A stretch of DNA of 64,000 nt from an uncultured Helicobacteraceae bacterium (GCA_947311765.1 CAMZLS010000036.1:1-64000); one strand, 5' to 3'. Counted from the first letter of the stretch, positions 25,005 to 34,286 are shown. The notes: generated by a model not told the origin, from the sequence alone. Translations and numbers: made by a program.

Positions 25005-26702
25005 ATGCAAATCAGCGGTGCGCAGATAGTTATTGAAGCATTGATTGCCGAGAACGTCGATACAGTTTTTGGTTACCCAGGTGGGGCAATTATGAACGTT
25101 TATGATGAGATTTATAAGCAAGATGGTTTTGAACATATTTTAACACGTCATGAACAAGCTGCCATTCACGCAGCGGAGGGTTATTCCAAGGCTAGTGGTA
25201 AGGTTGGAGTTGCGATGATTACATCGGGTCCAGGTTTCACAAATGCAGTCACAGGTTTAGCAGATGCTTATATGGATTCTATTCCTATGGTTGTGATAAG
25301 TGGGCAGGTTCCTATGAGTCTAATTGGCACAGATGCCTTTCAAGAGATTGACGCGGTTGGCATTAGCCGTTCATGCACAAAGCATAACTATCTTGTCACA
25401 GACGCAAGCGATTTAGGGCGTGTACTCAAAGAGGCATTTTATATCGCTGCTTCAGGTCGTCCTGGTCCTGTTCATGTTGATATTCCAAAAGATGTTACTG
25501 CTCAGATTGCAGAGTTTGATTACTCTTTGCCTATTGAGCTTGAGACTTATAAGCCTCACACTAAGGGAAACACTCGCCAGATTAAAAAAGCAGTAGAAGC
25601 GATTGCCAAAGCAAAACGCCCACTTTTTTATCTAGGTGGTGGAATTATCAACTCGAATGCTTCAGAGCAAATTCGTGAATTTGTTAAAATGACTGGCATT
25701 CCTGCTGTTGAGACTTTTATGGCTCGCGGAACTCTGCGTTATGATGACCCGATGTTGATCTCTATGCTTGGTATGCACGGCTCTTACGCTGCAAATATGG
25801 CGATGAGTGAGACTGACTTAGTTATTGGCTTAGGGGCTCGTTTTGATGACCGTGTTACGGGAAAACTTTCTGAATTTGCTAAAAATGCAGAAGTTATCCA
25901 TGTAGATATCGATCCTGCGAGTATCTCTAAGCTGGTCAATGCAAATTATCCTATCGTTGGTGATGTAAAAATTGTTGTTGAAGCGATGATGGAGCTTGCC
26001 CGTGAACAGGTAAAAAGTAGTCGTTATGAATCATGGGTTGAGACGATCAATAACTTTGATAAGTTGCATCCTTTATCGTACAATGAAGATGTTGAACGTA
26101 TCAAGCCACAGTGGGTTATCGAGCGTATTGGTGAACTACTTGGTGATGATGCCAACATCTCTACAGATGTTGGACAGCATCAGATGTGGTCAGCACAGTT
26201 TTATCCCTTCACAAGAGCACGACAATTTATCAGTTCTGGTGGACTAGGCACAATGGGCTTTGGTTTTCCAGCGGCTATCGGTGTGAAACGCGCAGATATG
26301 AAACGTACGAGTATCAATGTCACAGGTGATGGTTCTATTTTGATGAATATTCAAGAGTTGATGACAGCAGTTGAGAAGAAACTTCCTGTTATCAATGTTA
26401 TTTTAAATAATAACTTTCTCGGTATGGTGCGCCAGTGGCAGACTCTTTTTTATGATAAACGCCACTCTGAAACAGATTTGAGTGTTCAGCCTGATTTTGT
26501 TAAAGTAGCTGAAAGTTTTGGTGGTATCGGCTATCGTGTTACAACAAAAGAGGAGTTTGATGCTGCACTCAAAGATGCAGTTGAAAAGAATGTTGTCGCT
26601 ATTATAGATGTGCAAGTACACCGTATGGAAAATGTTCTACCGATGGTTCCAGCAGGTGGCTCACTCTTTAATATGATGTTATTAGAGCAGAAGGAGAAGT
26701 AA
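25005..26702 (+). CDS. ilvB: Acetolactate synthase, large (catalytic) subunit
   Basis: The 565-residue ThDP enzyme has the N-terminal GYPGGAIMNVYDE with catalytic Glu in TRHEQAAIHAAEGYS, the middle FAD-binding domain and the ThDP motif GDGSILMNIQELMTA...NNNFLGMVRQWQ. It condenses pyruvate with pyruvate or 2-oxobutyrate in the branched-chain amino acid pathway. The small subunit gene starts on the last base of its stop. The order ilvB-ilvH-lpxD is also known from Campylobacter. It has its own promoter and no TTACATGTAA copy. Confidence 0.95.
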   Translation: MQISGAQIVIEALIAENVDTVFGYPGGAIMNVYDEIYKQDGFEHILTRHEQAAIHAAEGYSKASGKVGVAMITSGPGFTNAVTGLADAYMDSIPMVVISGQVPMSLIGTDAFQEIDAVGISRSCTKHNYLVTDASDLGRVLKEAFYIAASGRPGPVHVDIPKDVTAQIAEFDYSLPIELETYKPHTKGNTRQIKKAVEAIAKAKRPLFYLGGGIINSNASEQIREFVKMTGIPAVETFMARGTLRYDDPMLISMLGMHGSYAANMAMSETDLVIGLGARFDDRVTGKLSEFAKNAEVIHVDIDPASISKLVNANYPIVGDVKIVVEAMMELAREQVKSSRYESWVETINNFDKLHPLSYNEDVERIKPQWVIERIGELLGDDANISTDVGQHQMWSAQFYPFTRARQFISSGGLGTMGFGFPAAIGVKRADMKRTSINVTGDGSILMNIQELMTAVEKKLPVINVILNNNFLGMVRQWQTLFYDKRHSETDLSVQPDFVKVAESFGGIGYRVTTKEEFDAALKDAVEKNVVAIIDVQVHRMENVLPMVPAGGSLFNMMLLEQKEK

Positions 26703-27172
26703 TGGAAAATGAAAGACGCGTAGTTTCAGTTATAGTTGTGAATGAAGCCAGTGTGCTCTCGCGTATTACTGACCTCTTCTCAGGTCGTGGTTACAATATC
26801 GAGTCATTAACAGTTGCCCCAATTCCAGAGAGTAAATACTCTCGTTTAACGATTGTTACAGCAGGTTCGGTGCGAGTGATTGAGCAGATTACAAAACAGT
26901 TGCATAAACTTATACCGATTTTAAGAGTATATGATCATGTTGATTTTGTTGAAAAAGAGATGGCTTTGATTAAGTTTCCTCTTGCGGAATCTATTACTGA
27001 TATTGATATCTTATGTCAAGCGTATAATGGTAAGATAGTCAATGTTGGTGAAGATATGATTGTTGCAATGGTTGCAGATGAGCCGCGTCGCATTGATAAT
27101 TTTCTCAAAGCTATTAAACGATTTAACCCTAAAGAGATAGTACGAGGTGGCGCAGTAGCGTTAGAGCGTTAA
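26702..27172 (+). CDS. ilvH: Acetolactate synthase, small (regulatory) subunit
   Basis: The 156-residue protein starts with an ACT domain (RRVVSVIVVNEASVLSRITDLFSGRGYNIESLTVAP) followed by the C-terminal regulatory domain. It binds valine and activates the IlvB catalytic subunit. Length is normal. The start overlaps the ilvB stop, and the lpxD start overlaps its stop by one base, so the three genes are co-translated. Confidence 0.94.
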   Translation: MENERRVVSVIVVNEASVLSRITDLFSGRGYNIESLTVAPIPESKYSRLTIVTAGSVRVIEQITKQLHKLIPILRVYDHVDFVEKEMALIKFPLAESITDIDILCQAYNGKIVNVGEDMIVAMVADEPRRIDNFLKAIKRFNPKEIVRGGAVALER

Positions 27173-28125
27173 TGATGTTATTAAAAGAAATTGCTAAAGT
27201 TATTGGTATCGCTTATGAAGGTCCTGAGTTAGAAATCAAAGGAATGAATACACTTCTTGATGCTTCAGAACATGAGATTTCTTTTGTAGCAAGTAGCCAA
27301 TATAAGGCAGATTTAGAAAATACCAAAGCAGCTGCTGTTATTGTTCCTTTGGAGTTAATAACAAGTGTTCCTGAATCTTGCATGGCTTTGCCTTGCGAGG
27401 AGAGTTATCTGAAAATGGCAATACTTTCAAAATATTTCACAAGACCCATTCTTGATGATAAGGCACCCTCGCCAATTATAGGTAAAAACTCTCAAATATC
27501 ATCTAAGGCACATATCGAAAATGGAGCTATTATTGGCGATAATTGTACAATCTTAGCAGGAGCGTATATAGGCTTGCATGTAAGGCTAGGAGATAATGTT
27601 ACTCTCCATCCAAATAGCTCTATCTATGCCTATTGTGAGATTGGGAATGATGTTATAGTTCATGCTGGTAGTGTTGTGGGTAGTGATGGATTTGGATTTG
27701 CCCATACGAAAACTGGTGAGCATGTGAAAATCTATCAAAATGGCAATGTTGTTATTGAGGATGATGTAGAGATAGGTTCAAATTCTACTATTGATTGCGC
27801 TGTTTTTGGCTCTACTATGATTAAAAAAGGTGTGAAGATTGATAACCTTGTGCAAATTGGGCATAACTGTGTCATTGGTGAATACTCTATCATTGTATCT
27901 CAAGCAGGTGTAGCAGGTTCAACTACCTTGGGTAGAAATGTAGTTCTCGGTGGTCAAAGTGCTATCTCTGGACATCTTGATATTGCCCCATTTACAACTT
28001 TTGCTGGACGCTCAGGAGCGACTAAAAATATCAAAGAGAGTGGAAAAACCTTTGCAGGATTTCCATTGATGGAGCACCGCCAATGGTTAAAGATTCAAGC
28101 TCGTATTGCTAAATTGCTTCGATAA
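27172..28125 (+). CDS. lpxD: UDP-3-O-(3-hydroxyacyl)glucosamine N-acyltransferase
   Basis: The 317-residue protein has an N-terminal uridine-binding domain followed by hexapeptide repeats of a left-handed beta helix (residues 100-290), with the catalytic HAGSVVGSDGFGFA and the QIGHNCVIGEYSII segment. It adds the second acyl chain in lipid A synthesis. LpxA-like and LpxB proteins are encoded about 14 kb downstream. ATGATG at 27172 offers two starts; the first overlaps ilvH. A one-base variant (TTGCATGTAA, near 27574) of the palindrome occurs. Confidence 0.93.
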   Translation: MMLLKEIAKVIGIAYEGPELEIKGMNTLLDASEHEISFVASSQYKADLENTKAAAVIVPLELITSVPESCMALPCEESYLKMAILSKYFTRPILDDKAPSPIIGKNSQISSKAHIENGAIIGDNCTILAGAYIGLHVRLGDNVTLHPNSSIYAYCEIGNDVIVHAGSVVGSDGFGFAHTKTGEHVKIYQNGNVVIEDDVEIGSNSTIDCAVFGSTMIKKGVKIDNLVQIGHNCVIGEYSIIVSQAGVAGSTTLGRNVVLGGQSAISGHLDIAPFTTFAGRSGATKNIKESGKTFAGFPLMEHRQWLKIQARIAKLLR

Positions 28126-28143
28126 TTCGAGTTTAAGTAAGTG

Positions 28144-28164
28144 CTTATTTGAATAAGTTATAAT
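28144..28164 (+). promoter_or_regulatory. Promoter with inverted repeat before the 73-residue gene
   Basis: CTTATT-TG-AATAAG (28144-28157) is a perfect dyad directly followed by a -10 TATAAT at 28159-28164. AAGGAAAA at 28182 is the ribosome binding site for the ATG at 28194. The dyad overlaps the -35 area and may be an operator. Confidence 0.5.
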
Positions 28165-28193
28165 TTGGCTAGTTAAAAAAATAAGGAAAAAAT

Positions 28194-28415
28194 ATGTCAG
28201 GAATAATCTCAAATCAATCAACACTTACCTTAGATGGTACAAAAAATGGAGTTATCTCTATAGCTAAAATAGTAGAGCCTTATGGTAAGGGAAGTGGAAC
28301 TGTCGCAAGTGTAGGCATTTCACTTGCAGGAGATACGGATTCTCCAGAGTGGAAAGTGCATATTCCAATGAAAAACTTGGATGATGTTATTGCTGCACTT
28401 CAATCTATGAAATAA
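28194..28415 (+). CDS. Small conserved-looking hypothetical protein, 73 residues
   Basis: The protein MSGIISNQSTLTLDGTKNGV... is predicted to be soluble and mixed alpha/beta, ending in a helix (LDDVIAALQSMK). It has its own promoter, a good ribosome binding site and gene-like codon use, so I take it to be real, but I do not recognise the family. It is convergent with hisS, with an 11-bp gap. Confidence 0.7.
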   Translation: MSGIISNQSTLTLDGTKNGVISIAKIVEPYGKGSGTVASVGISLAGDTDSPEWKVHIPMKNLDDVIAALQSMK

Positions 28416-28426
28416 TTTTTCATAGA

Positions 28427-29644
28427 TTACTTTTTAAACTGAGTTAGTGAAAGTGTCTCTTCCTTGCTCTCTTGAAGGTCTTTGACCCAGATTTTTGCAT
28501 CTTTAAGCTCATTCTCACCGATAACTGCGCAATAGCGAGCATTGACTCTATCCGCACCTTTTAGGTGGGCTTTTAAGCTTTTTGGAGTGTATTCGATGAT
28601 GACTGTATCAGTAGAGCGTTTTGCCTGTCCTGCTTTTATGATAGTCTCTAGCGCTTCTGCATCCATAGCACCAAAATAGTAGCCCTCACGCTCTTTTTGT
28701 GGCATAACGATAAGTTCTAAAAGACGCTCAATCCCGATAGCAAAACCGATCGCAGGGGTCTCTTTGCCATCAAGAAACTCTACAAGTCTATCATAACGCC
28801 CACCACCAGCGATAGCACTTTGCGCACCAATTTCGGTACTGACAAACTCAAAAGCAGTTTTGGAGTAGTAGTCCAAACCACGGACTAAGTGTGTGTCAAT
28901 CTCATAGGCAATAGCGTTCGCATCAAGAAGTTTTAAAAGTGTGTCAAAATCACTTTTACAACTCTCACAAAGGCTCGTAAAAAGCTTCGGTGCCTCTTTG
29001 TAAAGGTTCTGGCATGCTTCATTTTTACAGTCTAAAACACGGATAGGATTTGTCTCTTTACGGCGTTTGCAATCATTACAGATTTCGCTTACATGTAAGT
29101 CTAAAAACTCTACTAAACTCTCACGATACTGAGGCATACAGTTTTGATCTCCTAAGGAGTTGAGTTGGAGTGTGTAGCCAATGCCAAGCGCTTTAAAGAT
29201 ATCGCTAATCATCATAATCAAAGAAGCATCTTCATAAACAGAAGCGACACCAAAACTCTCTACACCAAACTGATGAAACTCTCTTAAGCGACCTTTTTGC
29301 GGACGCTCGTAGCGAAACATAGGACCATGATAGAAGAAGCGGTGGATACCACCTTTGCGGTCAAGTTTGTTTTGCACAAAGGCGCGCACAACCCCTGCCG
29401 TTCCCTCGGGACGCAAGCAGACATCATTGCCCCCTTTATCATTAAACTGATACATCTCTTTACCAACAATATCGCTAGATTCACCCACCGAGCGTTTAAA
29501 AAGTGCCGTCTCTTCAAGTAGAGGTGTTTCTATATAGTGAAACCCATAACGACGCGCAACTTCACTTGCTGTTTTAATAAAATACTCAAATCTCTCATAA
29601 TCTTCTGACAAAATGTCATTCATACCTCGTAACGACCGTATCAT
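28427..29644 (-). CDS. hisS: Histidine-tRNA ligase
   Basis: The 405-residue class II synthetase shows motif 1 (YGFHYIETPLLEETALF), motif 2 (RPEGTAGVVRAF...GPMFRYERPQKGRLREFHQFGVE), the HisA motif LVRGLDYYSKTAFEF and motif 3 with GGRYDRL and AIGFAIGIERL, then the anticodon-binding domain. I start it at 29644 (MIRSLRGMND), 33 codons into the open frame, where the family begins. tmk lies 28 bp upstream and co-directional, as in Campylobacter. A TTACATGTAA at 29089 is read as LHV. Confidence 0.95.
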   Translation of the reverse strand: MIRSLRGMNDILSEDYERFEYFIKTASEVARRYGFHYIETPLLEETALFKRSVGESSDIVGKEMYQFNDKGGNDVCLRPEGTAGVVRAFVQNKLDRKGGIHRFFYHGPMFRYERPQKGRLREFHQFGVESFGVASVYEDASLIMMISDIFKALGIGYTLQLNSLGDQNCMPQYRESLVEFLDLHVSEICNDCKRRKETNPIRVLDCKNEACQNLYKEAPKLFTSLCESCKSDFDTLLKLLDANAIAYEIDTHLVRGLDYYSKTAFEFVSTEIGAQSAIAGGGRYDRLVEFLDGKETPAIGFAIGIERLLELIVMPQKEREGYYFGAMDAEALETIIKAGQAKRSTDTVIIEYTPKSLKAHLKGADRVNARYCAVIGENELKDAKIWVKDLQESKEETLSLTQFKK

Positions 29645-29672
29645 ATAATCCCTTTTAATGATGAAATAATAT

Positions 29673-30242
29673 CTAAATGTGTTTAATAATCTCTTGTGAG
29701 ATAGCTTCAATGCTCTTCTTCGCATCAATAATAATAAGCTCAATCCCCAAGCTTCGCGCAGCTATTTTTAAAGCCTCTTGAATCTTTAAAAGGTACTCAT
29801 CTCCTCTCATCTCTATCTCATCAAGCTCTTTTTGAGAGAGACGAAAATGAAGCTCTTGGGGAGAGAGTTCAAGTAAAAAGATTTTCTCAGGATAGATGCC
29901 ATCTGTCGCAAAATGGTTGAGACTTATAATTTCATCTAAAGAGATATCCTCTTTGACCATGGCATAAGCGATACCAGAGACAACACTACGGTCTGAGATA
30001 ATCAATTTATCCATATTTGGCTCCACAACACGCTCTAAATGTTCCGCTCTATCTGCTAAAAAGAGTAAAAATTCTGCTTTAGAACTTCGCACATCGCCAT
30101 TTAAGACGATATCGCGTATCTGATGACCGATAGCGGTTGCACCAGGCTCTTTTGTGATAATTGCTTTGCTGTATGCTTTTTGAAGCAGGGCAATCTGTGT
30201 GCTTTTTCCTGCGGTGTCAATTCCTTCTATGGCAATATACAT
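29673..30242 (-). CDS. tmk: Thymidylate kinase
   Basis: The 189-residue P-loop kinase starts MYIAIEGIDTAGKSTQ (P loop) and has the DR(S/Y) motif in ISDRSVVSG and the TKEPGAT segment. It phosphorylates dTMP to dTDP. In Campylobacter the order is hisS-tmk-coaD-ubiX-flgA; here tmk and coaD are separated by 2 kb of DNA on the other strand. An ATACATGTAA variant lies over the start codon at about 30236. Confidence 0.94.
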   Translation of the reverse strand: MYIAIEGIDTAGKSTQIALLQKAYSKAIITKEPGATAIGHQIRDIVLNGDVRSSKAEFLLFLADRAEHLERVVEPNMDKLIISDRSVVSGIAYAMVKEDISLDEIISLNHFATDGIYPEKIFLLELSPQELHFRLSQKELDEIEMRGDEYLLKIQEALKIAARSLGIELIIIDAKKSIEAISQEIIKHI

Positions 30243-30332
30243 GTAAAAGCACTCCTTAGATAATAGACTTGTTGCGATATGAGAGTATAGTCTAATATTA
30301 TTATGTAATAATACTGAAAAAGATATAAGGCC

Positions 30333-31655
30333 GTGATTATCAAAGATTTAACAACTGGTAATATTAAAGTACAATTACGCTCTCTTGCGATGCCTGCAAC
30401 CATTGGGTATCTTTTTCACACACTCTATAATGTAACAGATACATATTTTGCAGGAACGATTTCTACTGAAGCCTTAGCTGCTCTATCAGTCTCCTTTCCT
30501 GTTTTCTTCCTTCTGCTTGGTGTGGGTATTGGGACGAGTGAGGGCTTGACTGCTATCGTTGCAAATACCTTAGGTGAGGGCGAGAGAGAGAAGGCTATAG
30601 CCATGAGTAAAAATGCGCTTATTTTCTCTTTTTTAGTATCTATTAGCGTTGTTGTAGTAGGTTTGTTAAGTTCAGAATTTCTCTTACAAACTATGGGTGC
30701 GCAGGGAAAGTATCTCCAAAGTGCCTTGGATTATATAAATATTATTATTTTAGGAAGTTTTTTTGTTAATGGCGGTATGTTTGTGAATTCACTTTTGAAT
30801 GCTCAAGGCGATATGGTCTCTTTTCGTAATATCCTTATCATCTCTTTTTTCTTAAATATAGGGCTTGATTATACTTTTGTATCACTTGGATATGGTGTAA
30901 AAGGTATCGCTTATGCCACAGTGATTACTGAGGCTATCACAATGTTTTATCTTTTATACCGTCTCAATAAAACAGCTCTTTTAGGGGAAGGTTTTCGCTT
31001 TGATGCAAGCTTTTACAAGAGAGTATTAAGCCAAGGAATCCCACCTACGGCAAATATGGTTTTTATGGCATTGGGTGTTTTTGTTATCACCTATTATGCC
31101 TCAAATTATGGACAAAATATTGTTGCGATGCTCGGTGTTGGGATGCGAATAGAACAGCTAGCAATTATGCCAATAGTAGGTATAAATGTCGCTGTTTTAG
31201 CCATGGTATCTCAAAACAGTGGAGCTAGAAAATACAAGCGTGTTCGTGAAGTGATAAAAATAGCGCTCTTAGATTCTCTGCATGTTTCTATTGCGGCTTT
31301 TATAGTCTTGATGCTGTTTCCTGCTGAATTAATGAGCTTTTTTAGTAGTGACGCTGAAGTTATTACGCAAGGGGTTCTTTTCTTACATGTAGAGGCATTT
31401 ATTATCTTTGCATTTGCGGTTTTATTTGTATTTGTAGCACTTTTGCAAGGTATTGAAAAGCCAAATTTTATCTTTTATTTGAGCATTATTCGCCAAATTA
31501 TTGTGCCTGTTATTTTACTAGAGATTATCAGGCAAGTTGGTGGAGATGTCTTATACGTATGGCTAGCTATCGCCTTTAGCGTTGTTTTAAGTGCAGTTGT
31601 TATTTGGCGATTTGCAAGTAATGAGCTTGCAAAAAAAGAGTCTTTACTCAGGTAA
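30333..31655 (+). CDS. MATE-family efflux transporter
   Basis: The 440-residue protein has about 12 membrane segments and an internally repeated MATE architecture (LRSLAMPATIGYLFHTLYNVTDTYFAGTIS in the first half, PPTANMVFMALGVFVITYYASNYGQ in the second). It should export organic cations or drugs using a Na+ or H+ gradient. The start is GTG at 30333 with ATAAGG 5 bp upstream. With the toxin-antitoxin pair that follows, it splits an otherwise conserved operon, so it was probably inserted. A TTACATGTAG variant lies at about 31383. Confidence 0.9.
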   Translation: MIIKDLTTGNIKVQLRSLAMPATIGYLFHTLYNVTDTYFAGTISTEALAALSVSFPVFFLLLGVGIGTSEGLTAIVANTLGEGEREKAIAMSKNALIFSFLVSISVVVVGLLSSEFLLQTMGAQGKYLQSALDYINIIILGSFFVNGGMFVNSLLNAQGDMVSFRNILIISFFLNIGLDYTFVSLGYGVKGIAYATVITEAITMFYLLYRLNKTALLGEGFRFDASFYKRVLSQGIPPTANMVFMALGVFVITYYASNYGQNIVAMLGVGMRIEQLAIMPIVGINVAVLAMVSQNSGARKYKRVREVIKIALLDSLHVSIAAFIVLMLFPAELMSFFSSDAEVITQGVLFLHVEAFIIFAFAVLFVFVALLQGIEKPNFIFYLSIIRQIIVPVILLEIIRQVGGDVLYVWLAIAFSVVLSAVVIWRFASNELAKKESLLR

Positions 31656-31695
31656 ATCGAAAATTTTTTTATAAATAACTTCACTTAAGTTTTGC

Positions 31696-31715
31696 TATAA
31701 TACACTCAGAAGTGT
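31696..31715 (+). promoter_or_regulatory. Promoter and dyad of the toxin-antitoxin pair
   Basis: A perfect -10 TATAAT (31696-31701) is followed at once by ACACT-CAGA-AGTGT (31702-31715), an inverted repeat at the expected transcription start. CGGAG at 31723-31727 is the ribosome binding site. It is probably an autoregulatory operator. Confidence 0.55.
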
Positions 31716-31734
31716 TTTTAAATCGGAGTATATT

Positions 31735-31980
31735 ATGCAAACTATGGCAATACAAATTCAAGATGATTATGTTAATGATTTTATGAGTTACATCAATAAT
31801 CATAGTGATGGTATAAGCATCACAAAAGATAAAAACTTAGAATATGACCCTTACTTTTATGAAAGACAAAAAGAACTTCATAGCATAAGAGCTGATATCA
31901 AGAGTGGTAAGATGGAGATGTTATCGGAAAAACAATATGAGGAAGAGATGGAGCAATTTTTTATAGAACTTGAAAAATAA
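31735..31980 (+). CDS. Antitoxin of a RelE/ParE-type pair
   Basis: The 81-residue acidic protein has an N-terminal segment (MAIQIQDDYVNDFMSYIN) like the ribbon-helix-helix start of small antitoxins, and an acidic helical C-terminus (EKQYEEEMEQFFIELEK) suited to cover a basic toxin. A small basic RelE-like protein is encoded 2 bp downstream. The family assignment rests on gene context and sequence character more than on a clear motif. A second in-frame ATG at 31744 is possible. Confidence 0.7.
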   Translation: MQTMAIQIQDDYVNDFMSYINNHSDGISITKDKNLEYDPYFYERQKELHSIRADIKSGKMEMLSEKQYEEEMEQFFIELEK

Positions 31981-31982
31981 GT

Positions 31983-32270
31983 ATGAAAATAATCCGCTCA
32001 AGAAAATTTCAAATAAACCTTCTTATAACTTTACAACATATTGCCAAAGACAAAGCTAGTGCTAGTAAAAACTTTCAAATAGAATTAGACGAACTCATAA
32101 AAAATATTCCAAATTTCCCATATAAATATAGACAATCAATCTATTTTAACGATAAGAATATAAGAGATTTGACTTATAAAAAACACACCATAAACTACGA
32201 AATAAATTTAGAAGAAAATAGTATTGAAATACTCAATATTTTCAATCAGAATAAACCATCTTATTCTTGA
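31983..32270 (+). CDS. RelE/ParE-family toxin
   Basis: The 95-residue basic protein has the pattern of the RelE/ParE superfamily: a helical N-terminus (KIIRSRKFQINLLITLQHIAKDKASASKNFQIELDELIKNIPNFPYKYRQSIYF), then beta strands NIRDLTYKKHTINYEINLEENSIEILNIF. Members cleave mRNA at the ribosome or block gyrase; which applies here cannot be told. It lies 2 bp after the antitoxin, and its tail overlaps the end of the convergent coaD gene by 10 bp. Confidence 0.75.
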   Translation: MKIIRSRKFQINLLITLQHIAKDKASASKNFQIELDELIKNIPNFPYKYRQSIYFNDKNIRDLTYKKHTINYEINLEENSIEILNIFNQNKPSYS

Positions 32271-32758
32271 AGGCTGCATGTTGTCAAACTCCGTATCATA
32301 GCTTCAACTTCTTTGGGGAGTAGGTGGCTTGTTTTCGCATTAAATTTTAATAAATTGCGCACTATTGAAGAGCTTATAAAGGCGTGTTGTAGGCTTGGCA
32401 TAAGATAAACAGTCTCTATGGTATCATCAAGTGAGTTGTTTAGATAACCTAGTTGGAGTTCATATTCAAAATCACTTACCGCCCTAAGGCCTCGGATAAG
32501 AATTTGTGCTTTTTCTGACTTTGCTAATTCAACTGTAAGATTGTCAAAACCCACAACTTTAACATTTTGAAGATTTTTTGTAGCGATTTTACTCATCTGT
32601 ATGCGTTGCTCTAGCGTATATAGGGGTTTTTTATCACGAGACTCTGCAACGGCGATAATCACCTCATCAAAAAGATTTAGCGCACGCTTTATAATATCAA
32701 AATGCCCATTGGTTATAGGGTCAAAAGTCCCTGGATAGAGTGCAATTTTTTTACTCAT
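32261..32758 (-). CDS. coaD: Pantetheine-phosphate adenylyltransferase
   Basis: The protein of about 165 residues has the nucleotidyltransferase signature YPGTFDPITNGHFDII and the later RGLRAVSDFEYELQL and HAFISSSIVRNLLKF (S/TxxxR motif). It makes dephospho-CoA. I start it at 32758 (MSKKIALYPGTFDP), overlapping the ubiX stop by 8 bp; the open frame could extend nine codons upstream, inside ubiX. Operon order flgA-ubiX-coaD. Confidence 0.93.
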   Translation of the reverse strand: MSKKIALYPGTFDPITNGHFDIIKRALNLFDEVIIAVAESRDKKPLYTLEQRIQMSKIATKNLQNVKVVGFDNLTVELAKSEKAQILIRGLRAVSDFEYELQLGYLNNSLDDTIETVYLMPSLQHAFISSSIVRNLLKFNAKTSHLLPKEVEAMIRSLTTCSLQE

Positions 32759-33278
32759 TTTCTCCCCATCGTTTGTAATAATCATTTTCTACTCCTATCA
32801 AATCAAGCCACTTACCTATCATAAAGTTCTCCATCTCATCAAGCGTGCTTTGTGAAGAATAATACGCCATTACAGGAGGTGCTATGATAACGCCAAGGCG
32901 TGAAAGTTTCAGCATATTTTCCAAGGCGATAGCAGAAAAAGGCATCTCTCGTGGCGCTAAAAGAAGGGTGCGGTTCTCTTTTATCATTACACTTGCAGCG
33001 CGTGATATAAGATTATCCGCAATGCCACAAGAAATTTTAGCGAGCGTATTCATACTACATGGTACGATAAGCATAGCATCAGTTTTAAAAGAGCCAGAAG
33101 CCAGACAAGCCCATATCTCTTCATTTTTATGATAGATAATACCACTCTCTTTATCTAAAACAAGCTTAGCATGATCAGAGACAATACAGTGCTTTTCGTA
33201 AGAACTAGGAAGCATTTCCAAAAGTTTCAAGCCCAACTCCGCACCACTTGCACCGCTTATAGCTACAACAATTCTCAT
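32751..33278 (-). CDS. ubiX: Flavin prenyltransferase UbiX
   Basis: The 175-residue protein has the UbiX flavoprotein fold: VVAISGASGAELGLKLLEML at the start, PCSMNTLAKISCGIADNLISRAASVMIKE in the middle and APREMPFSAIALENMLKLSRLGVIIAPPVMAYY after it. It prenylates FMN to the cofactor of UbiD-type decarboxylases, used in quinone synthesis. It overlaps flgA by 4 bp (ATGA). Confidence 0.93.
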   Translation of the reverse strand: MRIVVAISGASGAELGLKLLEMLPSSYEKHCIVSDHAKLVLDKESGIIYHKNEEIWACLASGSFKTDAMLIVPCSMNTLAKISCGIADNLISRAASVMIKENRTLLLAPREMPFSAIALENMLKLSRLGVIIAPPVMAYYSSQSTLDEMENFMIGKWLDLIGVENDYYKRWGENE

Positions 33279-34141
33279 TCTATCTCCACTCTATGAGCTC
33301 CAATGACTCTCGCTTTGAGTTTTTCGCCATTTCTCTTTTGAACTGTAATGATATCATAGAGTGCACCATCTTTTTGAGCAACTGCTGAAAGTTCTACATG
33401 TAAAGAGCCCGTCTGCACAACAGCAATGACATTTTCATTGCGTTTGATAAGAGGAGTGGGTTTGATATCGCGTTTTGTGAGTATGCGCCCCTCTTTGAGG
33501 CGTATATTGGCGCACCACTGCGTTGCAGAGGTGATTTTTGAGAGAGGAGGGGATTTAAAAGTTTTGAAGTTGACTACTTTGAGCTTCGTATTAAAAGGAG
33601 TGATACTCTCTTTTCTCGCAATGGTTTTTTTGGTAATGACTACGCGAAGTTTTGCTTTTAAGCTATAGGTGAAGAAAAATTTCTTTTTTTTGGCTGTTTT
33701 GATATAAAAAGTTCCCTCATTTCTATGAAAATTTTTAGGAGGAATATGAATTGTGTAAGACTCGGGAAGTTTTTGCATATAAGATTTTGGTCTTACATGT
33801 AAGGAGTCTATCTTGATATCTGGGTAATGCTTTTGATAATACTTTTTAAGCCTTACATGTAAGGGTTTCATATCAAAAGAGAAAGCTCTTTTAAAAGTTA
33901 TAATACTCGCCTTTGATGTGGCATTAATATGATGTTTTTGAAGTTTTTTGATAAGATCTTTTGACTTGATGCGGTAGTACATTTTTTTAGGCATAATCGT
34001 AAAAAGTGTAGCGGTTTTTGCTTGAGGGAATATATCGCTTGTTGTGATAGTTTCATTTGTAAAAGGATACTCTCTTTGGAGTTCAAATTGCGCAAGCAGA
34101 GTGTTACATGTAAGAAGAAAAAGTATGAGTATGTATTTCAT
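33275..34141 (-). CDS. flgA: Flagellar P-ring assembly chaperone FlgA
   Basis: The 288-residue protein has a signal peptide (MKYILILFLLTCNTLLAQ) and a C-terminal SAF domain (EGRILTKRDIKPTPLIKRNENVIAVVQTGSLHVELSAVAQKDGALYDIITVQKRNGEKLKARVIG), the FlgA signature. It helps P-ring assembly in the periplasm. Its N-terminal 150 residues are divergent. It carries three TTACATGTAA copies (33793, 33853, 34104), the highest density of any gene here; one lies in the signal peptide (LLTCN). It is the first gene of flgA-ubiX-coaD. Confidence 0.88.
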   Translation of the reverse strand: MKYILILFLLTCNTLLAQFELQREYPFTNETITTSDIFPQAKTATLFTIMPKKMYYRIKSKDLIKKLQKHHINATSKASIITFKRAFSFDMKPLHVRLKKYYQKHYPDIKIDSLHVRPKSYMQKLPESYTIHIPPKNFHRNEGTFYIKTAKKKKFFFTYSLKAKLRVVITKKTIARKESITPFNTKLKVVNFKTFKSPPLSKITSATQWCANIRLKEGRILTKRDIKPTPLIKRNENVIAVVQTGSLHVELSAVAQKDGALYDIITVQKRNGEKLKARVIGAHRVEIE

Positions 34142-34286
34142 CTTTTTATCATAGCATAGGTATAATATAAAAAGCGACTGCTTAAGAGAGATTGTTTCGT
34201 TCCTCTCTAAATTTACTTTTTTTGGATGGACAAGATGTAAGTTTTATGGTAAAATTGGGTATTTTAATAGAATGGTTTTATTATAT

